Assembly (NCBI RefSeq): GCF_001494595.1
Contig: NZ_LN929907.1
Coordinates: forward strand, 124,001-188,000
Origin: Mycobacterium sp. M26
GTDB taxonomy: Bacteria > Actinomycetota > Actinomycetes > Mycobacteriales > Mycobacteriaceae
DNA: 64,000 nt
Direction of reading: 5' to 3'
Shown: piece after piece, positions 23,963 through 32,343 of the stretch
Layout of the letters: every line of letters starts with the position of its first letter
Numbering within the stretch: position 1 is the first letter of the stretch
Notes under the pieces: model-generated
Database searches by the model: none
Told to the model about the DNA's origin: nothing
The model's input: the letters and a program-made list of their open reading frames with translations, nothing else
Translations under genes and position numbers: made by a program

Positions 23963-25471
23963 CTAGGCCCCGGCTGTGCAGGGCAGGCGCACCGTGAACT
24001 CGGTGCTGCCCGGCACACTGTGCAGCCCGATGCTGCCACCGTGCGCCTTCACTACCGCTGACGCGATGGCCAGGCCCAGCCCGGTGGAGCCGCCCTTGCG
24101 TGACCGGGAGGTGTCACCACGGGCGAAGCGCTCGAACACTTCTGACTGCAGTTCGGACGGAATGCCCGGGCCGTTGTCGACCACGCGCAGCACCGCCGCA
24201 CCCGGTTCGGTGTCCAGCGACAGGGTGACCGACGTTCCTGGCGGCGTGTGGGTGCGGGCGTTGGCCAACAGGTTGGCCACCACCTGGTGCAGGCGGGCGT
24301 CATCACCGACGACATAGAGCGGATCCGGTGGGACGTCGAGGTTCCAGCAGTGCTCCGGCCCCGCGGCGTGCGCGTCGCTGACCACGTCGGCCGAAAGCCG
24401 GGCCAGGTCAACAGGTTCACGCTCCAGCGGCCGGCCCGAATCGAGGCGGGCCAGCAGTAGCAGATCCTCGACCAGATGTGTCATCCGCACGGCCTCGGAT
24501 TCCACCCGCCCCATCGCATGCGCGACGTCGTCGGGCATCTGGTCGCGTTTGCGTTGCGCCAGTTCGGTATAGCCGCGAATGGCGGCCAGCGGTGTGCGTA
24601 ACTCGTGGCTGGCGTCGGCAACGAACTGGCGCACCCGGCTCTCACTGGCCTGCCGCGTCGACAGTGCAGCCGAGATGTGTTCCAGCATCCGGTTGATGGC
24701 CAGTCCGAGCCGGCCGACTTCGGTATGCGGGTTGGCATCCGGTGGTGGAATACGCACCGGCAGTTCCACTTCACCGCGGTCCAGCTGCAGGTTGGCGACC
24801 GCACCCGCGGCGGCGGCCACCCGATTCAGCGGGGTCAGGGCCCGGCGAATGATCAGGATTCCGGCGGTGCTGGCGATAATCATCGCGCCTGCGGTCACCA
24901 CGGCGAAGATGAGCGCCACCCGCAGCAGCGTGCCGTCCACGTTGCGCATGCTCAGCCCGATCACCAGGGTGTCGCCGGTCATCCTGCTGCGCGCGGCGAC
25001 CACCCGGTAGCGGCCCAGTCCGTCGAGGTCCCTGGTCACCGCGTGGCGGGCGCTGACCGCATCGGCAAGCTGCTGCTCGGCCTGTGTCGACAGCGCAACG
25101 CGCACACCGCCGGCCGTCAGCACCCCGGCGTTGGTCGTGACACCGTCACGCACCACACCGGCCGCCAGCCCGATCGGCTGGCCCGGGGCGTCGAGGAACT
25201 GCGGCCCGGGTCCGGGCCGTGGATAGACCGGCCGGTCGTCCTGCCACTGCAGCGAGCCCGGCGGCGGAGGCGGGAGGGGTTCGCCGTACATCATCGCCGC
25301 GCGATGGGCGGTCTCGCGTAACTGCGCGTCGACCTCACCGACCAGGTACTGGTAGAGAGCGACGACGGTGACCGCTCCGATGCCCACGCAGACCGCCGCG
25401 AGCAGCATGACTTGGCCTACGAGCAGCCGTGCGCTCAGCGACCAGTTGCTAGCACGCAGGTTTGAGGACAT
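23963..25471 (-). CDS. tcrY: Sensor histidine kinase, TcrY-like
   Basis: 502-residue membrane sensor. Helix 1 is about residues 17-42, then an external domain with a proline-rich loop (about 66-90), helix 2 about 184-208, a HAMP segment, the phosphorylated histidine H289 in DASHELRTPL, and an ATPase domain with N box (VVANLLANARTH), G1 (VVDNGPGIP) and G2 (GSTGLGLAIA). Position and partner fit M. tuberculosis TcrY (Rv3764c). Its start lies 23 bp inside the regulator gene, so the two are coupled. The signal sensed is unknown. Confidence 0.87.
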   Translation of the reverse strand: MSSNLRASNWSLSARLLVGQVMLLAAVCVGIGAVTVVALYQYLVGEVDAQLRETAHRAAMMYGEPLPPPPPGSLQWQDDRPVYPRPGPGPQFLDAPGQPIGLAAGVVRDGVTTNAGVLTAGGVRVALSTQAEQQLADAVSARHAVTRDLDGLGRYRVVAARSRMTGDTLVIGLSMRNVDGTLLRVALIFAVVTAGAMIIASTAGILIIRRALTPLNRVAAAAGAVANLQLDRGEVELPVRIPPPDANPHTEVGRLGLAINRMLEHISAALSTRQASESRVRQFVADASHELRTPLAAIRGYTELAQRKRDQMPDDVAHAMGRVESEAVRMTHLVEDLLLLARLDSGRPLEREPVDLARLSADVVSDAHAAGPEHCWNLDVPPDPLYVVGDDARLHQVVANLLANARTHTPPGTSVTLSLDTEPGAAVLRVVDNGPGIPSELQSEVFERFARGDTSRSRKGGSTGLGLAIASAVVKAHGGSIGLHSVPGSTEFTVRLPCTAGA

Positions 25472-26183
25472 AACCCGCGCCGCGAAGAGTATGGATCATC
25501 GGTTCGCGGCCGCTGTCGATCTTCTTGCGCAGATACGAGATGTAGAGCTCGACGATATTGGAGCGCCCGCCGAAGTCGTAGCTCCACACCCGGTCGAGTA
25601 TCTGGGCCTTGGACAGCACCCGCTTGGGGTTACGCATCAGGAATCGCAGCAGTTCGAACTCGGTGGACGTCAACGCGATCGGTGAGCCCGCGCGGGTCAC
25701 CTCGTGGCTGTCCTCGTCGAGGACGAGGTCGCCGACGACGATCTGGGCGCCGCTGTCCTCGGTGGTGACACCGGTGCGCCGCAGCAGGGCCCGCAGCCGC
25801 AGCACGACCTCCTCGATCGAGAACGGCTTGGTCACGTAGTCGTCGCCGCCCGCGGTCAGACCGGCGATCCGGTCCTCGACGGCGTCCTTGGCGGTCAGCA
25901 GCAGAACCGGCAGATTCGGGGTCTGCTCGCGCAGCCGGCGCAGGACGTCGAGCCCGCTCATATCGGGCAGCATGATGTCGAGCACCACCGCATCGGGGCG
26001 GGTGCTGCGCGCGGCCGAGATCGCCGATGCCCCGTCGGAGGCGGTCGTGATGTTCCAGCCCTCGTAGCGCAGTGCCATCGAGACCATCTCGGCGAGCACC
26101 GCCTCATCGTCGACGACCAACACGTTGATGGGGTTACCGTCGGCGCGCCGCATCACCACACGTTCGGCCGAAGAAGACGTCAT
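25449..26183 (-). CDS. tcrX: OmpR-family response regulator, TcrX-like
   Basis: 244 residues. The receiver domain has acidic residues DDE (25-27), the phosphoacceptor D69 in VVLDIMLPDMSG and the lysine in LLLTAKD. The winged-helix DNA-binding domain covers about 145-240 (LTSTEFELLRFLMRNPKRVLS). It starts at ATG 26183 (MTSSSAERVV) with a leader of about 18 residues before the receiver. First gene of a likely five-gene run (regulator, kinase, GT39, GT2-GtrA, GT39). Tandem CCTATGC repeats at 26215-26232 in its upstream region are a plausible binding site. Confidence 0.88.
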   Translation of the reverse strand: MTSSSAERVVMRRADGNPINVLVVDDEAVLAEMVSMALRYEGWNITTASDGASAISAARSTRPDAVVLDIMLPDMSGLDVLRRLREQTPNLPVLLLTAKDAVEDRIAGLTAGGDDYVTKPFSIEEVVLRLRALLRRTGVTTEDSGAQIVVGDLVLDEDSHEVTRAGSPIALTSTEFELLRFLMRNPKRVLSKAQILDRVWSYDFGGRSNIVELYISYLRKKIDSGREPMIHTLRGAGYVLKPAC

Positions 26184-26214
26184 AACTCCAGTATGGGACG
26201 TGCCATGAGCCGAC

Positions 26215-26232
26215 CCTATGCCATTCCTATGC
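26215..26232. promoter_or_regulatory. Tandem direct repeat, candidate TcrX box
   Basis: CCTATGC occurs twice (26215-26221 and 26226-26232), 11 bp start to start, which places both on one face of the helix as OmpR-family regulators require. It lies in the 131-bp gap between the divergent tcrX and DUF5666-like genes, so it could control both. Confidence 0.55.
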
Positions 26233-26314
26233 GCCGGCTGTGAAACCTGGCCTGCACAGAACCCGCCGATCGCGGCCACAGCGGCCTCCCATGTTCACCG
26301 CCCACCGTGGAGTC

Positions 26315-26806
26315 ATGACCGTCGATGAGCAGGACGTCTGGGGCGCCCCGGCAACCCGTCCACCCACCTGGTCCACCCGCACGACGCTGACCGCGGTGGC
26401 GATCGCGTGCGCCCTGGCCCTGGGTGGCGGGCTCGTCATCCATGCGGCCACGAGCGGCTCCCAGAACGGTGGCCCCGGCCGGATGGGCGGCCCCGGCGGA
26501 TTCGGACCGGGCGGACCTGGCGGCCCCGGCTTCCCCGGCGAGAACACCCGCACCGTGCACAGCGAGTCCGTGGTCTCCGACGGCAAGGGCGGGTTCACCA
26601 CCGAGCTGACCCAGACCGGCAACCTGACCGCCGTCACCGACACCTCGATCACGGTGCGCAGCGCCGACGGCTACACCCAGACATTCCGGATCGACCCCGA
26701 CACCCGGCAGCCGCGCGCAACGCTGCACACCGGTGACGAGGTGACGGTGCGGGCCACCGAGACCAACGGAACCGCGAGCGCCACGGCGGTGTTACCCGCT
26801 CGATAG
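26315..26806 (+). CDS. Membrane-anchored glycine-rich exported protein, DUF5666-like
   Basis: 163 residues. Residues 1-26 are cytoplasmic, 27-47 form one hydrophobic helix (TLTAVAIACALALGGG), then a Gly/Pro-rich linker (about 52-75) and an external beta-rich domain (GNLTAVTDTSITVRSADGYT, then HTGDEVTVRAT) resembling DUF5666. ATG 26315 was chosen as the last start before the helix; earlier in-frame starts lie in the regulatory gap. It is divergent from tcrX and may be a TcrX target or an accessory of the sensor (inference). Confidence 0.7.
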   Translation: MTVDEQDVWGAPATRPPTWSTRTTLTAVAIACALALGGGLVIHAATSGSQNGGPGRMGGPGGFGPGGPGGPGFPGENTRTVHSESVVSDGKGGFTTELTQTGNLTAVTDTSITVRSADGYTQTFRIDPDTRQPRATLHTGDEVTVRATETNGTASATAVLPAR

Positions 26807-26819
26807 GCCCCCGCGTTCC

Positions 26820-26833
26820 TACAATTCCTTCGA
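26820..26833 (+). promoter_or_regulatory. Leaderless-type -10 promoter of the DUF1622 gene
   Basis: TACAAT at 26820-26825 with seven bases to the ATG at 26833 and no ribosome site between them, the usual mycobacterial leaderless arrangement. Confidence 0.6.
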
Positions 26834-27207
26834 TGAGCTTCTTCGAGGTCATCGAGACAGTCGGTAAGACGATCGACGGGGTCGGCGTCGCCGTCATCGC
26901 TGTCGGTGCGCTGATCTCGGCCGCCGGGGCGATCCCCCGGCTCAAGACCGGGACCGCCTACAAGGTGTTCCGCGAACAACTCGGCCGCTCGATCCTGCTC
27001 GGCCTGGAGTTCCTGGTCGCCGCCGACATCATCCGCACGGTCGCGGTCACCCCGGATGCCCGCAGTGTCGCGGTGCTCGCCGGCATCGTGCTGATCCGGA
27101 CGTTCCTCAGCTTCTCGCTGGAGCTTGAGGTCACCGGTTACTGGCCGTGGCAGAAATCCCGCCAGCAGCAGGACGCGGCCGCGGCCGCCGCCGCAGCCAA
27201 GGGATGA
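26833..27207 (+). CDS. DUF1622 family membrane protein
   Basis: 124 residues with three hydrophobic helices (about 15-35, 53-69 and 79-98) and an alanine-rich tail after PWQKSRQQQ. The core (YKVFREQLGRSILLGLEFLVAADIIRTV) is the DUF1622 signature. Function unknown. Its stop overlaps the start of the ThrE-type exporter (ATGA), so they are coupled. The start is supported by a -10 box seven bases upstream. Confidence 0.8.
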   Translation: MSFFEVIETVGKTIDGVGVAVIAVGALISAAGAIPRLKTGTAYKVFREQLGRSILLGLEFLVAADIIRTVAVTPDARSVAVLAGIVLIRTFLSFSLELEVTGYWPWQKSRQQQDAAAAAAAAKG

Positions 27208-28523
27208 ACAAGGAAACCCGGCGAGCGCGCCGCAAGCGGTGGTTCGACGCTGTTCGCAAGACGCCCCCGAAACCCTTGGGGCCGCCCGATTCTCATGACG
27301 ACCTAGAAATCGCGGCGATGCTGCGCGAGATCGGCATCGCCCTCATCGAGGTACAGCAGCCCACCCAACTCGTATCCGGACGGCTGCTGGAGATCGCCGC
27401 GCAGTACACCACCGATCCCGTCCGGGTGGTGGTGCTGCCAACGATGCTGGTGATCCAGATCGGGACCGTCGCCTACGAGATCGACGTCACCAAGACCTCG
27501 TCGCTCCAACTCGACATGGCCGGTCGGATCGACGACATCGCCAGCCTGGCCGCTGTCGGTGCGATCACCCCAGCCGACGCCGTCCACGCGATCGATCAGG
27601 CGCGCAATCTGAAGCCACGGTTCGGGCCGGTGGTGACCACGCTCGGCTACGCGGTGACGACGGTCGGGTTCGGGATGACGATCAACCCGACCTGGGCGTC
27701 GCTACCGGGCTATCTGTTCCTGGGTCTGGTGGTCGGCGCGATCGTGCAACTCGGCAGGCCGTTCCCCTCGCTGATCCCGGTGCTGCCCACGCTGTCGGCC
27801 ATGATCGTGACCATCCTGGCCACCTGGTTCGTCGCCGACACCGCCAACGACGGGCTGCTGCGCGTCATCGCCCCCTCGCTGGTAGCGACGCTGCCAGGGA
27901 TGGCGCTGACAATCGGGGCGATGGAGCTGGCCAGCTCGCAGATCATCGCGGGGGCCAGCCGGCTGGTCTACGGGGCCGCCCAGCTGGCGCTGCTGGTGCT
28001 CGGCGTGGCCCTCGGCGTGCATGTCGCCGGCGAGGTCGAACCGCAGGCCCCGTCGCCGGAGATGGGGCCCTGGTCGCTGTACGTGGCGATCGTCGTGGTG
28101 GCCGTCGGGCTGTACTTCTATCTGTCCGCGCCACGCGGGTCGCTGCTGTGGCTGATGGCGGCAATTGCGGTGGCCCTGATCGGGCAGGACATCGCCGAAC
28201 GAACGGTCACCACCTCCTACTCCGGATTCGTCGGGGCCTTCCTGTCGGTGCCGTTCGCGATGCTGGCGGCGCGGCTCAAGACCTCGCCGCCGGCCATCGT
28301 GCTGATGCTGGCGTCATTCTGGTCGCTGGTTCCGGGCGCGCTGAGTTTCGAGTCGGTCAGTCAGGCCGCCACGGGTGGCAATGTCGGGGTGGACACCCTG
28401 GGTCAGACCGGCGCGGCCATCCTGGCGATCGCGCTCGGGACGGTGGTGGGCTGGAGTGTCTTCCATACCATCGACAGCCGGTTGCCATGGCCGAAGGGAC
28501 TAGCCCAACCAACCGTACGGTAG
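27204..28523 (+). CDS. Threonine/serine exporter (ThrE) family protein
   Basis: 439 residues. The N-terminal ThrE domain (about 35-270) begins with a soluble part (MLREIGIALIEVQQPTQLV) and continues into helices; a second ThrE_2-type helical domain fills about 290-425. This matches ThrE of Corynebacterium, which exports threonine and serine. Start at 27204 overlaps the DUF1622 stop. The final codons form the left part of the operator candidate for the next cassette. Substrate is inferred from family. Confidence 0.83.
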   Translation: MNKETRRARRKRWFDAVRKTPPKPLGPPDSHDDLEIAAMLREIGIALIEVQQPTQLVSGRLLEIAAQYTTDPVRVVVLPTMLVIQIGTVAYEIDVTKTSSLQLDMAGRIDDIASLAAVGAITPADAVHAIDQARNLKPRFGPVVTTLGYAVTTVGFGMTINPTWASLPGYLFLGLVVGAIVQLGRPFPSLIPVLPTLSAMIVTILATWFVADTANDGLLRVIAPSLVATLPGMALTIGAMELASSQIIAGASRLVYGAAQLALLVLGVALGVHVAGEVEPQAPSPEMGPWSLYVAIVVVAVGLYFYLSAPRGSLLWLMAAIAVALIGQDIAERTVTTSYSGFVGAFLSVPFAMLAARLKTSPPAIVLMLASFWSLVPGALSFESVSQAATGGNVGVDTLGQTGAAILAIALGTVVGWSVFHTIDSRLPWPKGLAQPTVR

Positions 28524-28526
28524 GTT
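28507..28526. promoter_or_regulatory. Near-perfect 20-bp palindrome upstream of cassette B, with overlapping -10 box
   Basis: Arms AACCAACCGT and ACGGTAGGTT pair with one mismatch around a perfect ACCGTACGGT core (28512-28521). The right arm includes TAGGTT (28521-28526), which sits seven bases before the GTG start at 28534 and would be the -10 of a leaderless transcript. Repressor binding would block it. No regulator gene is adjacent. Confidence 0.6.
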
Positions 28527-28533
28527 CACCGGG

Positions 28534-29562
28534 GTGGACGACCTGACCGCGGTAGCCGACTGGATGTCGGGACAGGGGCTTGGCGACGGCCCGATCGAGA
28601 ACGTCGTCGAGATCGTCGGCGGCACCCAGAACGTCATGTTGCGATTCAGCCGATCCGGCCGCGACTACGTATTCCGCCGAGGGCCACGCCATCTGCGGCC
28701 GGTCAGCAACAAGGTCATCCTGCGCGAGACCCGGGTGCTGAGTGCACTGGCCGATTCCGATGTGCCGCACCCCCACCTGATCGCCGTCTGCGAAGACACC
28801 TCGGTGCTGGGCGACGCGGTCTTCTATCTGATGGAGCCCATCGACGGGTTCAACGCCGGGGCCGCACTCCCCGCGCTGCACGCCGGCGACGCGGCGATCC
28901 GCCACGAGATGGGTCTGTCGATGGCCGAGGCGGTGGCCCGTCTCGGCGCGGTCGACCACGTCGCGGTGGGCCTGCAGGATTTCGGTAAGGCCGACGGGTT
29001 TCTGGAACGCCAAGTGCCCCGGTGGCTTTCGGAGCTCGAGTCCTACAGCGGGTTCGACAACTACGCCGGCCCCGATATCGGCGATGTCGATGCGGTGGCC
29101 ACCTGGTTGCAGCAGCATCAGCCGTCATCCTGGAAGCCGGGGATCATGCACGGCGACTACCACGCCGCCAACGTGATGTTCTCCCCCACCGGACCCGAGG
29201 TTGTCGCGATCGTCGACTGGGAGATGTGCACCATCGGCGACCCGCTGCTGGACCTGGGCTGGATGCTGGCGACGTGGTACGACCCCGAACATGATTCGGT
29301 GCTGACCAATGTGCTGATGGACGCCGGCGATCTGGCCACTCCCGACGAGCTGGTGGCCCGCTACGCGCAGAACACCACCCGCGACCTGTCCAACATCGAC
29401 TGGTACACGGTGCTGGCCTGCTTCAAACTCGGCATCATCCTGGAAGGGTCGAATGCCCGGGCAGCAGCAGGCTTGGCGCCCAAGGAAATTGGCGATCGCC
29501 TGCACATCGCAACGGTGCGACTGTTCCAGCGGGCACTGGCAATCATGGAGGGACAACGATGA
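28534..29562 (+). CDS. Phosphotransferase family protein (APH fold), first gene of cassette B
   Basis: 342-residue kinase closely related in plan to the genes at 5435 and 9432. Nucleotide loop GGTQNVMLRF, catalytic loop IMHGDYHAANVMF and metal site IVDWEMCTIGDPLLD are intact. GTG start seven bases after a -10 box. Its stop overlaps the following dehydrogenase start (ATGA). Probable hydroxyacyl-CoA kinase by analogy with LvaA and the kinase half of ACAD10/11; not an antibiotic resistance enzyme on this context. Confidence 0.85.
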   Translation: MDDLTAVADWMSGQGLGDGPIENVVEIVGGTQNVMLRFSRSGRDYVFRRGPRHLRPVSNKVILRETRVLSALADSDVPHPHLIAVCEDTSVLGDAVFYLMEPIDGFNAGAALPALHAGDAAIRHEMGLSMAEAVARLGAVDHVAVGLQDFGKADGFLERQVPRWLSELESYSGFDNYAGPDIGDVDAVATWLQQHQPSSWKPGIMHGDYHAANVMFSPTGPEVVAIVDWEMCTIGDPLLDLGWMLATWYDPEHDSVLTNVLMDAGDLATPDELVARYAQNTTRDLSNIDWYTVLACFKLGIILEGSNARAAAGLAPKEIGDRLHIATVRLFQRALAIMEGQR

Positions 29563-30737
29563 TCGATTTCGAGATTCCGGCCGAGCTGGCCGCCCTGCGC
29601 GACGAGATTCGCACCTTCGTCGTCGACAAGATCGTGCCCTTCGAGCGCGACCCCCGGCTCACCCGGCACGGCCCCAACGAAGAGTTGCGCAGCGAACTCG
29701 TCGAATTGGCCCGCGAGGCGGGCCTCCTCACGTTCCAGGCACCGCGGCGATTCGGTGGGCGCGAGCCCTCGCACCGCGAGCAGGCGGTGTTGTTCGAGGC
29801 AGCCGGCTGGTCGACGCTGGGACCGGTCGCCCTCAACTGCGCGGCACCCGATGAGGGCAACATGTTCGTGCTGTCCAAGATCGCCAACGACGAGCAGGTG
29901 GAGAAGTTCCTGGTCCCGGTGATCGACGGACGTCAGCGGTCGGTGTTCGCCATGACCGAACCCGGCGGCGCCGGGTCGGATCCGGGCCAGCTGGCCACCG
30001 AAGCCGTCTTCGACGGCAGCGAGTACATCATCAACGGCCGCAAGTGGCTGATCACCGGCGCCGACGGGGCGCGGACCTGGATCATCATGGCGCGCCTGGC
30101 CCCCAACCCGCACGGTCCCGACGGCCCGACGCTGTTTCTGTGTGACGGTCAGACGCCGGGAATCCACCTCGAGCGGGTGATGAACACCATGGACCGCAAC
30201 TACGTCCAGGGTCACGGCGTGGTGGAGTTCCGCGATCTGCGACTGCCGGCCGACGCGCTCCTCGGCGAGGCGGGTCAGGCGTTGCGCTACGCCCAGCTGC
30301 GGCTGACCCCGGCCCGGTTGACGCACTGCATGCGCTGGCTCGGCGCGGCGGAGCGCGCCCACTCCATCGCCGTCGACTATGCCCGCACCCGCACCGCTTT
30401 CGGCAAGCCGCTCGGTGAGCACCAGGGCGTGGGATTCATGTTGGCCGACAACGAGATCGCACTGCAGCAGTGCCGGCTGGCCATCTGGTGGGCGTGCTGG
30501 GCGCTGGACACCGGCGCCAAGGGCCGCCACGAGAGCTCGATGGTGAAGGCCTACGTGTCCGAGGAACTGTTCAAGGTGGCCGACCGCTGTGTGCAGATCC
30601 TCGGCGGCATGGGCATCTCCGACGAGACCCCGGTGGGCATGATCTTCTCCGATATGCGCGCCTTCCGGCTCTACGACGGGCCTACCGAGGTGCACAAGTA
30701 CGCGATCGCCCGTCAGGTACTGAGGAGCCCGTCATGA
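29559..30737 (+). CDS. Acyl-CoA dehydrogenase family protein (ACAD10/11-like), cassette B
   Basis: 392-residue flavoenzyme. FAMTEPGGAGSDPGQ, KWLITGADGA, TRTAFGKPLGEHQ and ILGGMGISDETPVG are family motifs. At the catalytic glutamate position of classical enzymes (YEGT) it has aspartate D373 in LYDGPTEVHK, the same change as in cassette A. Overlaps the kinase upstream and the SDR downstream by four bases each, so the three are made together. Likely acts on a 4-phosphoacyl-CoA rather than a plain acyl-CoA (inference). Confidence 0.87.
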   Translation: MIDFEIPAELAALRDEIRTFVVDKIVPFERDPRLTRHGPNEELRSELVELAREAGLLTFQAPRRFGGREPSHREQAVLFEAAGWSTLGPVALNCAAPDEGNMFVLSKIANDEQVEKFLVPVIDGRQRSVFAMTEPGGAGSDPGQLATEAVFDGSEYIINGRKWLITGADGARTWIIMARLAPNPHGPDGPTLFLCDGQTPGIHLERVMNTMDRNYVQGHGVVEFRDLRLPADALLGEAGQALRYAQLRLTPARLTHCMRWLGAAERAHSIAVDYARTRTAFGKPLGEHQGVGFMLADNEIALQQCRLAIWWACWALDTGAKGRHESSMVKAYVSEELFKVADRCVQILGGMGISDETPVGMIFSDMRAFRLYDGPTEVHKYAIARQVLRSPS

Positions 30738-31495
30738 GCCTGCTGGATTCGTTCCGCCTCGACGACAAGGTCGTCATCGTCACCGGCGCCTCATCCGGCC
30801 TCGGGGTGTCCTTCGCCGAGGCGTTCGCGCAGGCCGGTGCACACCTGGTGCTCGGGGCCCGGCGGGTCGACCAGATGGCTCAGACCGCCGCGCTGGTCGA
30901 GGAGGCCGGGCGCAAGGTCTACACCCGCAAGACCGACGTCGCCGACCCCGAGCAGTGCCAGCAACTTGTCTACTCCGCTGTCGAGGAGTTCGGCCGGGTC
31001 GACGTACTGATCAACAACGCCGGTATCGGCACGGCCGTCCCCGCCACCCGGGAGGCGCCCGAGGAGTTCCGCAAGGTCGTCGACGTCAACCTCAACGGGT
31101 CGTACTGGATGGCGCAGGCCTGCGGCCGGGTGATGCAACCGGGTAGTTCGATCGTCAACATCTCCAGCATCCTGGGCATCACCACCGCCGGGCTGCCGCA
31201 AGCCGCCTACGCCGCGTCCAAGGCCGGTGTCATCGGCCTGACCCGCGACCTGGCCCAACAATGGGGGCCGCGCAAGGGAATTCGAGTCAACGCACTGGCC
31301 CCCGGGTTCTTCAAGAGTGAGATGACCGACGAATACAAGCCCGGTTACCTGGACAGTCAGATGCCCCGAGTCCTGTTGGGCCGCACGGGTGATCCCGCGG
31401 AGCTCGCCGCGACCGCGGTGTGGCTGGCCTCGCCGGCGGGCGGTTACGTCACCGGGCAGACGATCATCGTCGACGGTGGTTTGACGGTTACGTAA
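30734..31495 (+). CDS. Short-chain dehydrogenase/reductase (SDR), cassette B
   Basis: 253-residue NAD(P)-dependent enzyme. Motifs: VTGASSGLGVSFAEA, VLINNAGIG, catalytic serine in NISSILG and Y-x3-K in AAYAASKAGVIGLT, ending GYVTGQTIIVDGGLTVT. ATGA overlap with the dehydrogenase stop. Completes a kinase-dehydrogenase-SDR set; gene order differs from cassette A, where the SDR comes second. Confidence 0.87.
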   Translation: MSLLDSFRLDDKVVIVTGASSGLGVSFAEAFAQAGAHLVLGARRVDQMAQTAALVEEAGRKVYTRKTDVADPEQCQQLVYSAVEEFGRVDVLINNAGIGTAVPATREAPEEFRKVVDVNLNGSYWMAQACGRVMQPGSSIVNISSILGITTAGLPQAAYAASKAGVIGLTRDLAQQWGPRKGIRVNALAPGFFKSEMTDEYKPGYLDSQMPRVLLGRTGDPAELAATAVWLASPAGGYVTGQTIIVDGGLTVT

Positions 31496-31631
31496 GTCAC
31501 TGTCACGCAACGGTAGAGCTTTCGCCTCGGTTGGCGCGCTCTCAGCAGGTTCACGGGAAACAGCCGTACCCTCCACAGCAGAGTCTGGAACTCTGGGTTG
31601 GTTAGGTCATCGAGCCGAGGGGTGTCGTCCC

Positions 31632-31892
31632 GTGTGGATTGCGCTGTATCTCGTACCGGCGATCGCCGTGGCGATCGCCTCCTGGTACGTGAGCAAGCGC
31701 TTCGAGTCCTTCGATCCGCCCAGTGAGGCGGTGCGCGTGCTCGCCGCCGTCGCGGCCGGCGCCCTATGGCCTCTGGTTCTGATCGGCGTGGCCCAGCTGC
31801 AGCTCGTCCGCTTTATCGCGCGCCGGATACGCGCTACGAGCAAAGCATCGCAGCCGTCGGCCCAGACCGCCGACGTGCAGCCCTACCCCTGA
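31632..31892 (+). CDS. Small membrane protein of unknown function
   Basis: 86 residues, not recognised. Two hydrophobic segments (about 3-20 and 38-58) and a basic, disordered tail. GTG start after a weak GAGGGG. The 136 bp upstream contain an AGAGT-N5-ACTCT repeat at 31580-31594. Coding potential is supported by G/C-rich third positions and membrane topology, but the start is uncertain. Confidence 0.55.
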   Translation: MWIALYLVPAIAVAIASWYVSKRFESFDPPSEAVRVLAAVAAGALWPLVLIGVAQLQLVRFIARRIRATSKASQPSAQTADVQPYP

Positions 31893-31957
31893 CCGCGTTC
31901 AGCCAACGTTCACCTGAAAGCTCCCGTCCCCGCCCGCACGTCGGCGACGATGACGCT

Positions 31958-32248
31958 ATGACGCGCGCAAAGGCGGTAGCGCTGGCACTTCTGGCGGCAG
32001 CCGCACTGTCGATCTCCACCGCGGCGACGGCCACGGCGGACGACTCCGGCAGCGGCCTGCTCTGGCCAGACCCCAATGAGCCGTACTACTGGGATGCCAA
32101 CGAGAACGCGCAGGGCACCGGGCCGGCCCCGCTGCCCACCGACGACCTGTACTGGAAAGAGGGCGAGGACGCCGGCGGCACCGGTAACTCACCCCAGCCT
32201 GACGTTCCCGAGTACACCGATCTCGGTGAGAATGCGGGCGCCTACTAG
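31958..32248 (+). CDS. Small secreted acidic protein
   Basis: 96 residues. A clean signal peptide (basic start, LALLAAAALSISTAATATA) with a likely cut near residue 28-30, leaving about 67 mature residues rich in D, E, P, G, Y. Two similar segments, GTGPAPLPTDDLYWKEGEDA and GTGNSPQPDVPEYTDLGENA, suggest an internal repeat. No cysteine. Function unknown. Confidence 0.65.
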   Translation: MTRAKAVALALLAAAALSISTAATATADDSGSGLLWPDPNEPYYWDANENAQGTGPAPLPTDDLYWKEGEDAGGTGNSPQPDVPEYTDLGENAGAY

Positions 32249-32298
32249 CGCTCGCTCCCCCGTGCACGGCGGTTGACCGCGTTCGCGGTTCCGGGTAA

Positions 32299-32313
32299 AA
32301 CATGACTCATGTT
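32299..32313. promoter_or_regulatory. Perfect inverted repeat upstream of the HD-protein gene, TetR-type operator candidate
   Basis: AACATGA-C-TCATGTT, perfect 7-bp arms about one base, followed by a further CATGTT. It lies 31 bp before the ATG at 32344. The TetR gene at 34307, last in the same-strand run, is the likely binder. Confidence 0.55.
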
Positions 32314-32343
32314 CATGTTATTGCCGTCTGTCGAGTTCGCTCC

